Notes: a model not told the origin generated them from the sequence alone. Positions 33,310-47,215 are shown, numbered from the stretch's first letter. The stretch is 64,000 nucleotides of DNA from Macrophomina tecta (GCA_024180945.1 JAKSGN010000013.1:186001-250000), one strand, 5' to 3'. Numbers and translations: made by a program.

Positions 33310-35363
33310 TCAGTATCCCAAAACATCCGCAATCTCTGTCGTTGGCTCAATATACCTGACTCCCTTTTCTCTCACCAGCGTCCTCTGCTCAAACGCATAC
33401 GCCAGTCCAATCAACGTCGCCTCATCCCACTTCCTTCCCAGAAAACTCAAGCCAAACCTACAAAGAAGAAGCCGTTAGCCCCCCCCCGTGCAGATCACGC
33501 GAACACCAAAAAACAAGAAAGACACAAAAGAGAAAGGGGGGGGGGGTGGTGGGGCGGGAAGGGGATGGAAAAAGAAAAACTCACGGAATACCCGGCCCCT
33601 CATCCACCAGCCCTCTGCTGCTCGCCACCACACTCGCATTCGGCGGCAAGAAACCCAACGGCACAGTCACGACCGGGCTGCCCACGATGGCCGGCACGCC
33701 CGGAGACACGCTCGTCGGCAGCACCACCGCGTCCAGCCCCTCCCTCTCCAACACACCCAACACGCCGCCCTCCCCGCCCAGAAACAGATCCGCCTGGTAC
33801 GCCGCCCAGAACCTTGGGTCGTCATTGCTCCACCCCTGCACGTCGAGCGCATCATCCCAGGCGCCGGTGTCGCGGTCGGGGTAGTCCTCTAGCGGGAAAG
33901 ACCGGGTGAAGGCGCGGACATCGGCGAGGTCGGTGACGTTGGTCGGGTTGAACGACAGGGCGGCCAGATAGGCGGCGAGGTTGGCGAGGAAGTCGGCGTT
34001 GAGGACGAGGGTCTCGTTAGACGAGTTGATGTATTGGTCGAAGGCCGAGAAGTTGGCATTGGGGACGAGGGTGGCGCCGGCGGCGGCGAGGACAGGGAGG
34101 GCGGTGTCGTAGAAGGCCGAAAGCTCCGGCGCAGACAGGAAGGAGGCGTAGGTGGAGAGGACATTGGTCGGGATGCCGATGCGTGCGCCAGATAGGGCGG
34201 AGGCGTTGCAGGCGGCGATGTAGTTGGGCAGGGAGGTGTTGAGGAAGGGCGACGCGAGGGTGTAATTGTCGAAGGGGTCGGGCCCGGCGATGGCGGAGAG
34301 GATGGTCGCGGCGTCTTTGACCGTGCGGGCCATGGGGCCGACGGTGTCTTGGTGCTCGGAGATGGGAATGACAAGGTTGCGCGAGGTGAGACCGACGGTG
34401 GGTTTGATGCCCACAAGGTTGTTCTTGTTGGACGGAGATAGTATGGAGCCGTCGGTCTAGGGTCGAGATACACGTTAGCATCAAAACAGTTGAGAAGGGC
34501 CTGAGGAACGTACCTCTGTTCCCAGCGAAGCCAGAGCGAGTCCCAGGTCAGACGAGACACCGCTTCCGCTCGAACTTCCACTAGGGTCCTGGTTGGGATA
34601 GTAGGCGGCAGTGACTTGACCTCCGTATGCCGACCAGCCGTTGGTCGAGTTATTGGAGCGGAAATTGGCCCATTGACTGAGGCCGGTCTTGCCCAGGATG
34701 ACAGCTCCAGCCTCCCGAAGCTTGCGGGCTACAGCTGCATCGCGAGGGACCTTTGCCCCAAGCAAGGCGTATGAGCCAGCTGAAAGTACGGGTCAGTGTT
34801 GCCGATATTTCAAGGTGATGAGCGGTGCAGCTTACCAGTGTTGTTCATCTTGTCCTTAGTGGCAATGTTGTTCTTGATGAGAATAGGGATCCCATGCAGG
34901 GGTCTGTCTAATTCAGTAAAATCCTGAAGCTGGGGACTGGCGGCGATATCTCACCCGCGACTGGTGCCATTGCCTCTCTCGGCGTCAAGCTGGCGTGCAA
35001 TCTCAATAGCGTCTGGGTTAAGCTCAGTGACAGCATGAACAGTGCTATTGACTTCGTTAATACGAGCAATGTAGGCCTTGGTTGACGTTAGCCTTCGTCC
35101 ATCTCCGATTTCAAGCATGAAGCCCAAGCACATACATTCACCAAATCAACACTGGTGAACAGGGCAGCGTCCAGGCCAGTCTGTAGATCCTCAATGGTGG
35201 CGTCGATGAGGTTGGGGACGGGAACTCCTTTAACTGGAGACAAATCTCAGTAAGCTTATTAACAGGCGGGGACGGCGAATGTAGATATACTCGTATCCTT
35301 GCCGTAACTGTGCGAGAGCAGTATGCTGAAGAGAGCGAAGAGGAAAACGCAAAAGGCGGCCAT
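33310..35363 (-). CDS. Amidase signature family enzyme, secreted type
   Basis: Amidase-signature hydrolase (Ser-Ser-Lys triad) of 548 residues. Seven exons are inferred: 35363-35291, 35233-35136, 35076-34955, 34903-34836, 34779-34514, 34456-33585 and 33457-33310. Together they keep frame. A signal peptide is evident (MAAFCVFLFALFSILLSHSYG), and many N-glycosylation sequons (NTS, NYT, NAS, NSS, NET) follow, pointing to the secretory route. The catalytic Lys is in HGIPILIKNNI near residue 105. The Gly/Ser-rich amidase signature DPSGSSSGSGVSSDLGLA near residue 190 holds the catalytic serines. Fungal extracellular relatives are annotated as amidases or glutamyl-tRNA amidotransferase A-like proteins; the substrate is unknown. 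The last intron is 127 nt and contains long G and C runs. Confidence 0.9.
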
Positions 35364-37128
35364 TTTTGCGGACAGGGCTGAGTAGCAAAAGAGAGACGAA
35401 GCGGCGGTGACGTTCGAATTGGAACCGGCACAAGCGTACTTAGATGCTGCTCTCGGTCTGCCCAGCCAGGGGTCGTGACGGACTTCTCAATCGCGCAGTG
35501 CAGTCACTCCCAATCGAGCGCCACAGACAGCGAAAGCACCGACAACAAGCTGCCGTGGTCAAGCAACAATGGCTTAGGTGTGTGCGGAACAGTGGCCCAG
35601 GGGGGTGATGAGGCTCCACGGCTCAAGCAGGAGGGGGTGACTTCCAAGAATGTTGCGCGGACGGGAGGGCAAGTATATATAACAGGGATGCAGCGGGACA
35701 GCGGGGGGGTTTCAAGAGACCATCAGAAAAGCACTTACACCACCACGACCCGCCGTACCTTATCGCGACGGAAAGCAGCAGCGGTAGAAGAGCAAGCCAC
35801 CTGTTCATGCGAGCCGCCGTCTTCTGCATGGTCCTCTCTGCCGCTACGGTGTGGTCAGCACAACTCCGCGCACCATCAATCGAGCTGCTCCTGGCCTCTC
35901 AGCGGCGGGGCGCGGCGTTGTGAATCACAACCGTTAGTGATGGCCGTCCCGGCGACAAAAGTAACAACGGCTCGGCACCCAGCCGCACCCGCGACAAGCA
36001 AGGGTAGAAATGGGCGAGAAGGGGCGGGCACAATTGGGAAAGTGTGTCGGTACAGCGTCATCAACACCTGTTCCTGGCCTTGGCCCCGCTGCCTCGCAAT
36101 CGATGAGCAGCTAAACCCATAATCCCAGCTTCCCAAACCGGACACACCGGTCTCTCGAGCGTGGTGCAGAGGGAAGATTCCAGTTACCGTAGATGAAAGA
36201 TCCGTTATATCCGGCCGGCATGCCTTTGCGGAGGACCAAGGAAGTCAAACAAGAGCTCACTGAGAGATAGACCGGTCGAACCTCCACTAGGCCCAAAGAG
36301 GCAGCTGGGAAGGTGGAGTCATCTCTTGGTTCCTCGGAGCAACGGCATGCTCCTCATCGACCGGTCGACAGCGACACGACGTCTTACGGACCGGACTCGG
36401 CAAGGATCCATAGCGGACCGAAACTACCTGGCCCAGTGACTGCCGGGGGACCGCGGGTTGCCTCTCTGTCGTCGATCTGGGGGGTCGCGGTTGAGCCCCT
36501 CGGCATCCACAGAGCCTCGACCCCACTGCCGAAAGAGTGGCAACAGAGTGTAGATATGATTTATACTCTCGAGCTTCCACATCTCGAGCGGCAGAGAACC
36601 CGGCCAGTCTGGGCACGGGGGTCAAAGAGATCGGAAATGTTTGATATCAGATTGTGGCTTGCCTCAGCTAGATGAGGAGGTTATCCCCCCGCCCCGGCAG
36701 CGGAGAACCTTGTTAACTTGCATGCATACTCCAGCATTTCATCATCACTCAGAGCTCTGTGGTAAACTAGACAAACAAATCACGGCGAATAAGATAGCCA
36801 AGGGCATGTTTACGGTCAATGATTGTATGTGTGTGCATTGGAACCAAGGGTATCGCACTGGGTATCAATTGAGTTCCTCCATACCGAACGGCAACCCCCC
36901 GTGCTTGCGAATCTCCTTTTCGTTGTAGACAGCATGTCTCCAATTATATCCAATCCGTTGAAAACAGAACGCCAATGCTCGTCGTCGTCATGCCGGGAAA
37001 ATAGTCGTCCGAGACGGTAAATGTGTACAGAGAAAAGCCAGAAGGAAAATAGGAAACCATCCACGTAACATACTCCACACAGCACTGACGTTCACCCATC
37101 ATTCGACAAATCTCGTCCTCACCGTCGC
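35364..37128. other. Intergenic region upstream of amidase gene
   Basis: No supportable gene. Frames at 35475-36122 and 36287-36675 have no family features. Confidence 0.5.
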
Positions 37129-38207
37129 TTAAACACGGTTGTCGTGCCTAAAAGGCTCGTACGCGGTCTGCGCCTTATTGCCCTGCATATCCCTCAAGGG
37201 CATGGTGCCTGAGGTCTGCTGGTCGGCGGGGCCGCCGAAGGGCGAGTGGACGCGCTCGTAGGTGTATGGGGTCTTCTCGACCGTCATCTTGCGGCTGGAG
37301 CGCTCGCTCTTGCCCGAGCAGCAGCACGTCGACAGCACCCAGAAGAGGCCGGCGGCGACGGAAAAGGCGACAGCAAGCCAGGTGATGGCCATCATCTTGC
37401 CGCCCAGGGACGCTTTGATATTGTACGCCTTGAAGACCGAATTGAAGGTGCCAACGAGGGTACCGTACAGGGCGGTGGCGGTAGCGGAGGCAGCGATGGT
37501 GAAGAGGGTTGCAACCTGGGAGCGGGATTGTTAGCAAGAACGTCGGAGGACGGGAGCCGCAGGACCAGAACTCACCGAAGCAATGATCGAGGTGACGAAG
37601 CTGCCCCAGCGCGAGAAGATGGCGAAGATGCCCACGAGCAGTTGAGCGAGGGTAGCGAAGAAGGCGACGGTGTAGGCGGCGAACATCCAGTTGGCGACCT
37701 TCTTGTAAATCTTGAGTCCATCGTCCAACTTATCCGGAATAAGCTCCTCAGCGCCAGTCTGGTTCAGGCCCCAAACCTCGACAGGGTTGAACCAGAAAGA
37801 AGCCTTGCGGCCGGAGCAGTAGGTGATCTGGTCGCCGCCGGTTGAGTTGTCGTTGCCGGAGCAGTAGTTCCAGATGCCGACCGTGTAGGTGTCGCTCAGG
37901 TTGTTGTTCGCAGAGGTGGTGAGGGCGGAGAGGAGATCGTCATCAATGTCGGTGCCGGGGATGTTTATCGACGATAGTGAAGATACGTTGCTCTTGAACT
38001 CTGATAGATCGGCCTGGAAATACAATTAGCACATGACCGCCGGGCTGGTCGAGGCCTGGAGACTCGCACCTTCATAAAGTAGATGGACGTGAGGTTGTCG
38101 TCGCCTTTGCTCCAGTTTCCGAGGAACACGAGGATTAGGCAGATGAAGGCTGCCAGCGACAAGGCCATGGGCGTGAAGATACACGCGAAACGACCGATCT
38201 TGCCCAT
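37129..38207 (-). CDS. SUR7/PalI family cortical membrane protein
   Basis: Four-span claudin-like plasma-membrane protein of the SUR7/Rim9 (PalI) family, linked in fungi to eisosomes, cell-wall integrity or pH sensing. Three exons (38207-38070, 38013-37576, 37515-37129; introns 56 and 60 nt) give 320 residues. Helix 1 is at about residues 8-30. A long extracellular loop follows with N-glycosylation sequons and the claudin-like GIWNYCSG plus a second Cys in ITYCSGRKASFWFNP. Helices 2 and 3 are FAAYTVAFFATLAQLLVGIF and VATLFTIAASATATALYG. Helix 4 is MAITWLAVAFSVAAGLFWVL, followed by CCC. The cytosolic tail is hydrophilic and Tyr/Pro-rich. I cannot tell whether it is the Sur7 or the Rim9/PalI branch. 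Confidence 0.88.
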
Positions 38208-40984
38208 GATTGCTGTGTTGTGTTCTTGCTCCAAACCTCTTCAACAAGTGTGCTTGGCGTGTGAGGGAATCAAGCTGACAGGCGGAGCTGGAGCGGCGGA
38301 GCGGACGGTTGAGAAGCGAGGGTAACCGGGCCAGAGGCAGATCGAACAGCGACGGTGTCGAGAGGAGAAAGGCGCGAGGAATACGCTGAAATATTTTGCA
38401 CGCTAATGGGGAGCAGAGGGCCTTATATCGTGCGAACGCGGGAGCCGGTGCGGTGAGTAGAGAGCGCGAGAGACGGCCGCGCAACTGAGTAGGGTCAAGC
38501 AACGGGGCGGTGCAGTCGGGCTGGCTGGGTGACGGGCCGGGGGAGGCTGGTGGCTTCAGTGACCGCATTTTGCCCCATTCAATCTAGCTGGCGCAGGGCC
38601 GCCACAAGGCTGAGCCCGTTTGTCCCCTACACGCGTGCACGCGCTGCCCGACGGCTGCGCACCGTTGCGTCGTTTTTTTTCCTTTTCCTCTTGTCCTTTC
38701 TCCTCCTGCTGCGCCCCGGCCTATGACGCTGTCTCGCGCCAACACCAGAGCCCTGCCCAACCCCGCCCGGTGCTGACACCGTCGTGCCAATGCAGCCAAT
38801 AAGCCCGGACTGGCCAACGAACGACGGTTCCTCCAGCGCGACAAGATTCGCGAACACGCGGCGGACACCTAGCTACTTCTGGGCATTCCCGGTCAGCTAA
38901 GATCCTACGACGACCGCCGTCTCCATCGTCCCGCAGCGTATCCTCCATGCCTCGCGCCAATATTCAAAGGCTGTTGACCCTCCCTCAATTTGGCTCCGGC
39001 ACCTGCTCGTCCATCATTCCGGGGTCGGCCACATGTTGTCTGCCGCGGCCGCGTCTCTGCGGCGCAGGGCAGGGCGCAGGCCGACGTCCAGCCAGCCTAC
39101 GTAACTGTAGTCACCCAGCCCGTCACAGTGTCCCAGTCGTCCAATCAAAAAGCACCATGACAATATATTTTCCGTGGTCACCTCGTTCTCTATTTCCTTA
39201 TACCAATCACCTCTCGTTCCCGTGCGGTCTACCGGCCGTAGATATGAGTGGTAGGTTATTGCCGCACTGACATGCATACAAGCCAAGCACACCATAAGTC
39301 AGCAGTTACCGCGCGAAGCCCCGCTTTGCATTGGTCACGAGAAAAAAAAAAAAACGGCTGGAAAGGAAAAGGGGATGGGGTGCGAAAGCGAGGTGGAAGG
39401 GTGAGAGGGGAGACCCGATGATGACGACGCGTGCAAGCACGCGATCAGCATAATCATCGCGATGAGCAGCAGTTGGACGATCAACAGGCGCCTGGCCAGA
39501 GAGGTCCGCAGCACTGTGTTCAAGCTGCGGACGATCTGCTTAATAGAAAAAAAGGGAAGGGAAGTCCGCTGGGAGGTGTGAAGCAACCCGCCGGCCAGAG
39601 CGGGATAAATGCCAGACGTTTCAGCGCTCCCCGTAAGGTCGAAGGATGGTATTGACCAGGCGCCCAGGACGGAAGGACTGAATTGTCAGCATCTAACGGT
39701 GGAGAAGTGGTTGTGAGCTTGACAGGCGGCGGCGGCCAGCGGCGGAGCGGCATCCCACATACCCAGCGCGGCAAAAGCCAAGTCAGACGTGGAAAATGCC
39801 AAGATGCAACGACTCGTCATCTCGGTCCCGTCGCGCCTAATAATAGCAGCCACGCCTTGCCATGTCCGGAGGCGGTAAGCCGTTGATTACGCACCACCGT
39901 CTCTTGGGTCCGCTACCCGCTGCAGGGGGGCCTTGCCGGAGTGTTTTTCCTCCGGCATGAAGCACACCTGCAAATTGCGTGCAGAACTGAAATGTATCAT
40001 CACTGATTTTGTGTTTCAAGTGTTTGCTTCATCAGCTTTGAATTTCTTCATCTCTCCTTCGGCTTCTTCTACTACGCGCTTCCTCTCCCCTGTCGCGGAA
40101 CCAGCCCTACGCCAATCGGCGCGGGTAGCAAGAAAAACCACCCTCCTTTCTGCTCAGGTGCTCGGCGCCTCTCAGAATCTCTAACCAGCTCCACAAGTAA
40201 AGCCCTCCTCCAATACAAGAACAGACACGCGGCCGCAACCACATGCCGTCGTTCCCGTGAAATTTTCCAACAGACGTGAGAGGTAAAAAGTCCGAGCGCG
40301 TGAAAACGGGGAATAATGGGGAAGACCGCGCGCAAAAAAAACATAAAATGTAACAGAAACAGGCCCCAATTAAAACACGAGAATCCCTTTGATATTGTCA
40401 AAGCCCCTTTGCCTGAGTATATGCAGCCCTTTCCTTTTTCGCCGTGAACTCCGTCCGCGCTGCTTTGAAGAAAGTCCGCCCGATCGCTCAGAACGCCAAA
40501 CACAAATGAAACCCTAGCGACGAGCCTGGTCGTCTGTGTGCGGATGCAGATAAAAAAGAAAAGGTCGAAAATAAATATGCTGTCAGAGACAGTCAAAGTG
40601 ATGAAACAAATTCCCGCCCGGTCGAGCGCGCACGGGAATACTGGTATCGCTGAAGTGCCGCATCGCCGGGCGAGGTCTGTAAAAAGGAGAATGGCGAGAA
40701 GGATCGCAGAGGATTAGGATAGGTGGATGCTGAAAAGGCCCCGTCCCGGATGACTCCATTTCGCCCGTCGGCTGCAGGGCCGATATGCAAGTAAATACGC
40801 TTTGTACGGTGCGGATGATGTCCATTTCGGGAAGCGGTCGACAATACGCGCTACAAACAGCGGTGTCGAGCGGTCGTGGCCGGCACACAGTAGAGAGCAC
40901 CGAAATGCTGGATGGTGCACATGTCATCTAGACAATGACGGCGGAGGTGTAGAAGGCACGATGGATGTGCGATGGGAAGGACGT
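38208..40984. other. Intergenic region between SUR7-like and PNGase genes
   Basis: About 2.8 kb without a recognisable gene; only short unrelated frames and a poly(A) run near 39341-39354. Confidence 0.5.
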
Positions 40985-42334
40985 TCATCTCCTGGGAGGC
41001 TGGTTCTGAGGGTTGTGGGCACCGCCTTCGCCCCTTGCGCGGATCCATTCAGTGGAGCCGCTCGTCCGGCCTTCAGCAGCCTTCTGTGCATCGGGATCAG
41101 GACGGGATGGAACGCTCTGGCCGCCGCGAAGGATATCCTTGGGATCGATCTTGCAAATTTCGTAGGCGATTTGCTGGGCGACATAACGACGGAGCTCACG
41201 GTCCTCTGCCATGTCCTCGCCCTCCAGACGGAATTTATCCTGCTTAGAGAGGTTTGATCTCCTCAAGGCGCGGATCTCGTTCATGATGTAAAGCAGCTCG
41301 GCCTCCGATGCACGCTTGCGCTCCAGAGCGTAGCGGCCCGAGCGGACGTACCTCCTAGTGACGTCCATGGCACCGTCGGCGGAAAAGGCAATGCAGTAGG
41401 CGAGCTTCTTACCCCAGCCTTTACAATATTAGCAAGTGGACGTACAGTTATAAGCCACTAAGCACATACCTTCAGTGTAGAGCCGTGGCTTGTCCCAAGA
41501 TTCCTCGCAGGCGTCCACGTGGACCCATCTCTTGCGGTGCACGGAGTAAACCTCAGTCCAGACGTGGTCCTCCGAGTTCCACACCCAGCGCACGCGAGAT
41601 CCCACGGCCCTGCAAAGCATGCTAAAGCAGTTTGCCCACTCTCCGCACCTTCCTTTCCGGGTCTGGAGGAGGACGAAAGCGTCGTTGTAGCGAGGAAACC
41701 TCTCGTAGGAGCCACAGTGATCCAGCGAGCAGCGGTACAGTTCGACCTGGTTAGCACCCCGTGCCGACTCATCCGGGAGCGGTGCGGCCATTCCAACGGC
41801 AATGGTGGGCGAGCCACAGGCGGTGCAGATCGGGTTATTGACCCAGGAAAAGAAGGAGCGCTTGAACCAGCGGAGCAATGCGCGGATGACACAGTCTTGG
41901 TAGCCCCATGCGGGCTTCTTGCCAGCGCCAAGGCTCTGGGCCTCGGCCAGGAAGATCTGGCTCTCCTCCTCGGCCTCGCTGTAGATCTGCTCGAGCGGGA
42001 TGGAGCGCAGGGCCTCGTCGAGCAGGCCAGGGTTCTCCCACTTGACGGGCATGTTGGACAGCGAGTTGAGCATGTTCTTGAAACGCAGCGAGCGGGCGTC
42101 GCTCGGGGCGCGAGGCAGCAGCGGGATGTTCTTGATGCAGGAGCTGTACGAGGGCGGCGGTGCGTTGGTGGGCGGCAGGGCGGCGTTGAAGGGTGCGGGC
42201 GAGGCAGAGCGCGAGCGGCCGCTCAGGTCGTTCATGCGCTTGGTGCTGAGGACCTGGCGGAAGCGCTCTGTCAACTCCTTGGCCTTCCTGTCGTCCATGA
42301 CAGCCCCCCGGCGGGGGTGACTCTGGTCGGCCAT
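40985..42334 (-). CDS. PNG1: Peptide:N-glycanase (PNGase), transglutaminase fold
   Basis: Cytosolic/nuclear deglycosylating enzyme of the ER-associated degradation route, removing N-glycans from misfolded glycoproteins. Two exons (42334-41470 and 41418-40985, intron 51 nt) give 432 residues. Zinc-site cysteines appear as CTACG (about residue 169) and CSLDHCG (about 203). The catalytic triad is visible: Cys in [10 protein letters not shown] (about 230), His in EDHVWTEVY (about 258) and Asp in VHVDACE (about 273). The PNGase-typical [11 protein letters not shown] follows the splice junction. Filamentous fungi often carry PNGase copies with altered catalytic residues; here all three are kept, so activity is plausible. 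There is no PUB domain at the N-terminus and the extra C-terminal domain of animal enzymes is missing, as in yeasts. Confidence 0.94.
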
Positions 42335-44372
42335 TGTGTTGAGGGGGTGGTGGAGGGTGGTGGCCGTCCGGTGGTGGTGGTGAGTGTCGAGAAGTGTGAA
42401 GTCGGGGCGTTGGCGGGTATGAATGGGCGTGCGACCGCAGCAGTTGCACAGCCCTCGGCCAGGATGGAGCCGCCACAGGGTCAGTGCGCGGGAGAGGGTA
42501 TGGTGGTGAGTGCGGTTGGCAGCAGGGCCCTCTGCATCCAGATCCAGGCAAGTCGGCGACAAAGAGGTCGGAAGGGAGTGCGCAGGTTGGGGGCACGGGG
42601 GAGCAAAGTATAGGTCCTGGAGGAGGAGCGGATGGAGCAGTGCGGGCGGCGATGAGGTGTTCAAGGGCGGGCTGCGCGTCCCTCGCCTGTAGGGCTCTGG
42701 AGCGTCGTAATCCTCACAAGTACGCTTGGGCTGTGCAGCCAATCAGCAGCGCGGCCTTGGGGCTAGTGCGCAACGGGAGCTGCTGTCCTCGCGCGTCAGC
42801 CGGGGGATGATGAATGTTAGCTAGAGCCTTCTGAATCCGAACGCTTTTTCTGCCAGCCCAGCGTCGCGCGGACTCCTTAATTACAGCCGTCGCGCCAAGA
42901 CTGCGAGCGACGTCCGCCGGCTTCACGATGCCGCTGCCTGGCCCGGCAACGATGGGCGGAATTAAGAGCAGGGTTGGCCGCCGCCTACCCGCACCGCGCC
43001 GGCGGCGTCGACGGCAGTGCGCGATGCGACTCTGCTCTCACGCTGCTGTGTGCGCGTCCAGCAGCAGCAGCCCACAACGCTGACAGGGCGCGGCGGAGTC
43101 TCCATCGCTAATGCTGCCGCGGCTATTCGTGGGCCCCGGCCGTCGCTGCCACTGGGGCGGAGGCCGGAGACGGCGAAGGACCACGCAATGCGCAAGCCAC
43201 CAGCCCGGCCGACGCGTCACGCCCGCAACCCAGCTGCCTGACTCGAGCTGGCGAGGCCTGCCTGCGTGGAATGTGATAAAGCGCGACTCGCACGCTCACT
43301 GACGCCCGCTCTTACGCGTTTCTGCTGCTGCAGCGACCGCCCTCTTGGCTTCAAGCGAGCAAGCGGCTGCTGACCAGCCCCGTCGATGGTGTTGAGCCGC
43401 TGGAGCGAGATTAATTTGCAATGCGGCGGCGACATTGCGACTGCGCAGCAAGACGGGGCTTGGCGCCCTCAGCAGAGTTCCACTTTGGCTCTCAGCAGCA
43501 GCGCCGCCGCCCGCTCTGGCGAAGCACGTCAGCCACCATGATCCCCAGGCCTCGCTGCGCCTGTGTGCTGTGCTCATAGGCCGCTGCCCGCCCGCCAAGC
43601 GCGCGCATCCTCATCTGCGCGCCTGCCCGCCTGGCACCTCAGGCCCGGCGCCTGCGATTGAAGCAAAAATTACCCGCTGTCTTTGCTTTCTCTCTTGGCT
43701 TCGAAGCAGGTACCGTCCCGTGCGGCCAGCGGACGTGGACACACATCCCAGCGGAAGATCTCCCCAATCTTTTCTTTCTTTTTTTTTTTTTTTTTTCCTT
43801 GTGTTGCGCACAGGGATGTCTTCAGAGCCTCTTCCACCCCCCGCATCGCTGACGCGGCCAGCTCCCGCCCTGACGACCAACGAGCGACTGCGTGACCAGG
43901 CAGCCGGCCTGATCACCACTGTCCCCAACCTAGTCCTTCGAGCTTCGTGTTTGTCGAATTGCTGCCCGCCATCGGCAGATACCGCCATCCTCAGCCTCTT
44001 TGCCTCGCCATCTTTGTCGTGCATGCTAGCCCTGCTTCACCAGCGAACACGAGAAACGACTGCGTTTCCAAAGCTTCGAGAACATTTTCCGCCACCGCGC
44101 TAGCTCTTCGAAGTCAAAGTCGACCAAACTTTAAAACTCCCATTTTATTTTCAGGTCCCTAGCGCCTAATCTAATGCTTATCTTATCCAAAACACCTCCG
44201 TCGTCCACCTGAGGCACTTCTACCCATGCCCCGATCTGCAATGGCCGCACCTTGATACATCGCCCACACTCACCAACCGAGACAATGACCTCATCCTTCC
44301 CGCAGCCCACCTCTTTGCACCGACCCATCCCTCAGTCGGCCAGCATTGCTCCGTTCCCCCATCCCAAAACAG
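42335..44372. other. Intergenic region between PNG1 and UTP4
   Basis: Contains the PNG1 promoter and the UTP4 3' region. A T-rich run lies near 43780-43797. No supportable gene was seen. Confidence 0.5.
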
Positions 44373-47215
44373 TTACCTCTCGTGCGCTGAGACAAACTTC
44401 GGCGGCAAGTCCAGATCCCACGTTGGCCTCTCCACCAGCACCACCTCCAGCGGAGCGGCTGTGCCGGGTTTCGCCTTCCCGCTCTTGGCTGCCGCGCCCT
44501 CACCGCCGGAGGGGCTGATGGAGACCATGCCTAGAATGGGCCGATACTTGTACGTGTGCCAGTGATTCTTCCGCTGCTGCGGGGCAGACTTGTTGTCCTC
44601 GTCCGCCTCGTCATTGGTCTGATCACCGCCATCAGATACACCACGCCGCAGGTTCGCAAGAGCGTTCGAGCCCTCGTATTGAGCCTCTCCGGAGTCAGCT
44701 TCGTCCTCTGACCCCTCCGACCCTTGCTGCTGCACCTCGACCCAGGACGACGCGTCCGCCCCCGTAATCTTGCGGTACTTTCTGCCCACTCCCTCCACCT
44801 CGCGCGCCGGCATCTTGCTGCCTGCGCCGCTGGTATGCTTCCGCAGTGGATCCTCCTCCGGGCCTCGCTTGCGTTTCTTCAACGGGCTCTCCGCACCGTT
44901 CGTGACACCGTCGGAACCTGATGATCCGTCCGCAAAATCGGCTGCAAGGTCGAACATGAACAGCCAGGTGCTGCCGTACAACCACAACCGTTGCCGCGTG
45001 TCATCCACGTCCCACAAGCAGCCCATTGCGCGGTCCCGTTGGGTCCTGAACTCTGCAGGGAAGTCGGATGTGGGATTCCGCCTGGACCAGTCTGTCAATT
45101 TCCCGTCAAGTATGTCAAATTCATAGACCTGGTGATAAGCCGTGACCACAAACAGCCGGTGTTCACCACTTGGAAGTACATGTGAGTGAGGATGCGGATT
45201 GTGTCTCGTCGGGTGGACGGCGGGGTTGCCGTTCGGCTGCGGTTCAGAATCCTTCGATGGCCGGAGTGACAGCACTAGCGCGGAGGAATCTAGCTTTGGT
45301 ACGAGGTGACCAGCGGGATTGCGTATCCAATGTTGCCCGAAAAAGATTACTGGCGGGCCTTCATCGTCATTGTCTTCATCGTCTTCGTCATCGTCAGATG
45401 AGGCGTTCTTGGAAGCTTTCTGCTTTTCCGGCGATTCCACCTCGGGTGCTGTAGTATCCTCATTGCCCTCGACCACCCAGCTGTCCAGATGCCCACCAAT
45501 GTCGCTGACAACGAGAACGCTGTTCGACATGGTGACCCGCGTGATCAAACGGTCATAGCTGCCCCAGTAGCCATTGAGGGAGTTCTGGTACTCGAGTTTC
45601 CTGTGTAACCGGGGAAGCTCGACGATGCGAGGGACGATTCTCCATCTACTGGGCTCATCCCCGTCATTCGTCAGGCGCGCCAGGGAGACTCCGTTTTCGT
45701 GCGTGATGATAGCCAGCCACTTTCCGTTAGGACTCAGTTGTACCAACCGCGCGCCACCATCCTGCGGCAGAGGAGGGCTATCCAGTTTCCTCACCCGCAG
45801 GCCCCTTTCATTTTCCTCCTTGCGTGAAGACAGGTGGAATACCTTGACTTCTGCAGCGGTGGAAATGGCCAAAACACTCCCGTCTTCCGAAATCGACGCA
45901 GATGTGATGTTTTCATCTCCCTTCAAGGCCAGCCGAGCGACCAATCTGGGCGACTCGCCACTGGTGTTACGCTTTCTGACGCGCCAGATGCGGACTTCAC
46001 GGTCCCACCAGCTGACCAGGAGCCGTGCCCGGGGTGCGCTTGCAACTGGAGGGGTTTGAGGAAGGGCAGGCAGCTTGCGGGAATGTTCAGTGCTGAAGGC
46101 GCGGATGGGTATAAGGACTGGATGTGTGTCGAGGCCTGTTGTATGTTTAGCGGAATGACGGCAATGCATGGGTAGTGAAAATCACCTCCAGAAACCAGAA
46201 TACTCAGTCCCTTGCTCTCATAGGTCGCCATCGTCTTCACGTCGTGTTCGTGAAATCTCCGGTGACCGCTCTCTACCCACCTCTTCTCCGGACCATTGCC
46301 GGACAAAGTGTAAACGGTAGTGCGTTGATCCATGCCCCCACTGAATACCGTCTTGCCATCTCTGCTGACTGCAAGGTCGAGGACATCGGCCTGGTGGGAT
46401 GAAATTCTCTGTAGGAGTGAGAAATTCTTGCCGTCGTAGAACCGAACTTCTCCAGTAGAGTCTCCAGACACAATGTCACCGTTAGGGAGACACTTCACAG
46501 CCCAAACCAAGGTTTCCTTGGGACCGGCAATCGACGGTGCCCCGAGGGTTATGTTTCGAAGAAGTTGACCATTTCTTGAATCGAACACTCGGACCGCACT
46601 ATCCGCGAAGCCAGCGACGACGACGTCTCGGTTCTGAAATGTGACGCTAAGAACGCGCGCCTTCTTCGCCATTGGCCGCGAGAGGAATCGAGAAAACCTC
46701 AAGTCATTGTCTTCTGTGGACAAGACGGCGAGAGTGCCGTCGGCGCACCCAGCAACAAGGTTCTGTCCGCGGAACTCGCCCTCCCTTATTGCCTTCTGAC
46801 CTGGTCTCCAGCGGGGTTGCGCAGCAAAGCACCAGACTTCGCTGTGGTTGCCGCTCGAGTGTCGCAGAGGCAGGCCAGTCGCCAAGTCCCACTCAGTGAC
46901 GGTGCTGGAGTAGCCAATACTAAACAGGCGCAAGCGACCAACCGAGATGAATCCATTATCGTCCTCCTCATCCGGCTCTTGTATCCATGCGAGTCCTTCC
47001 ACGCTGCGGTCCTTGCCGCCAAACAGCGTCATCTCGTGAATCCATTCTCCGTCTTTGCCGGGGTTCCAAATCTCGATGTTGCCGTTTGCGCGACCGATCG
47101 CAAGTCTGACGTTGCCTGCGCCTTTGCCTGTCTCTCTAGAATCGGAGTGGGAAAAAGCAAGGGCGTTAATGGCGGACGCCGGGTAGGGCACGAAGCGCGA
47201 ACGATGAATGTCCAT
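44373..47215 (-). CDS. UTP4: Small-subunit processome WD-repeat protein Utp4 (cirhin)
   Basis: Nucleolar U3 snoRNP component of the t-UTP/UtpA subcomplex, needed for pre-rRNA transcription and 18S processing. Two exons (47215-46186 and 46135-44373, intron 50 nt) give 930 residues. The start MDIHRSRFVPYPASAINALAFS is a nearly invariant family opening in its RFVPYPASAINALAFS core. Tandem WD40 blades follow (for example GRANGNIEIWN, GYSSTVTEWDLATG, GFADSAVRVFDSRNG, STGEVRFYDG and GGMDQRTTVYTL), with a second propeller after the intron. An acidic insert (about residues 590-610) and a basic stretch (SPLKKRKRGPEED) interrupt the C-terminal half. It ends with RPTWDLDLPPKF, a common Utp4 ending. Confidence 0.94.
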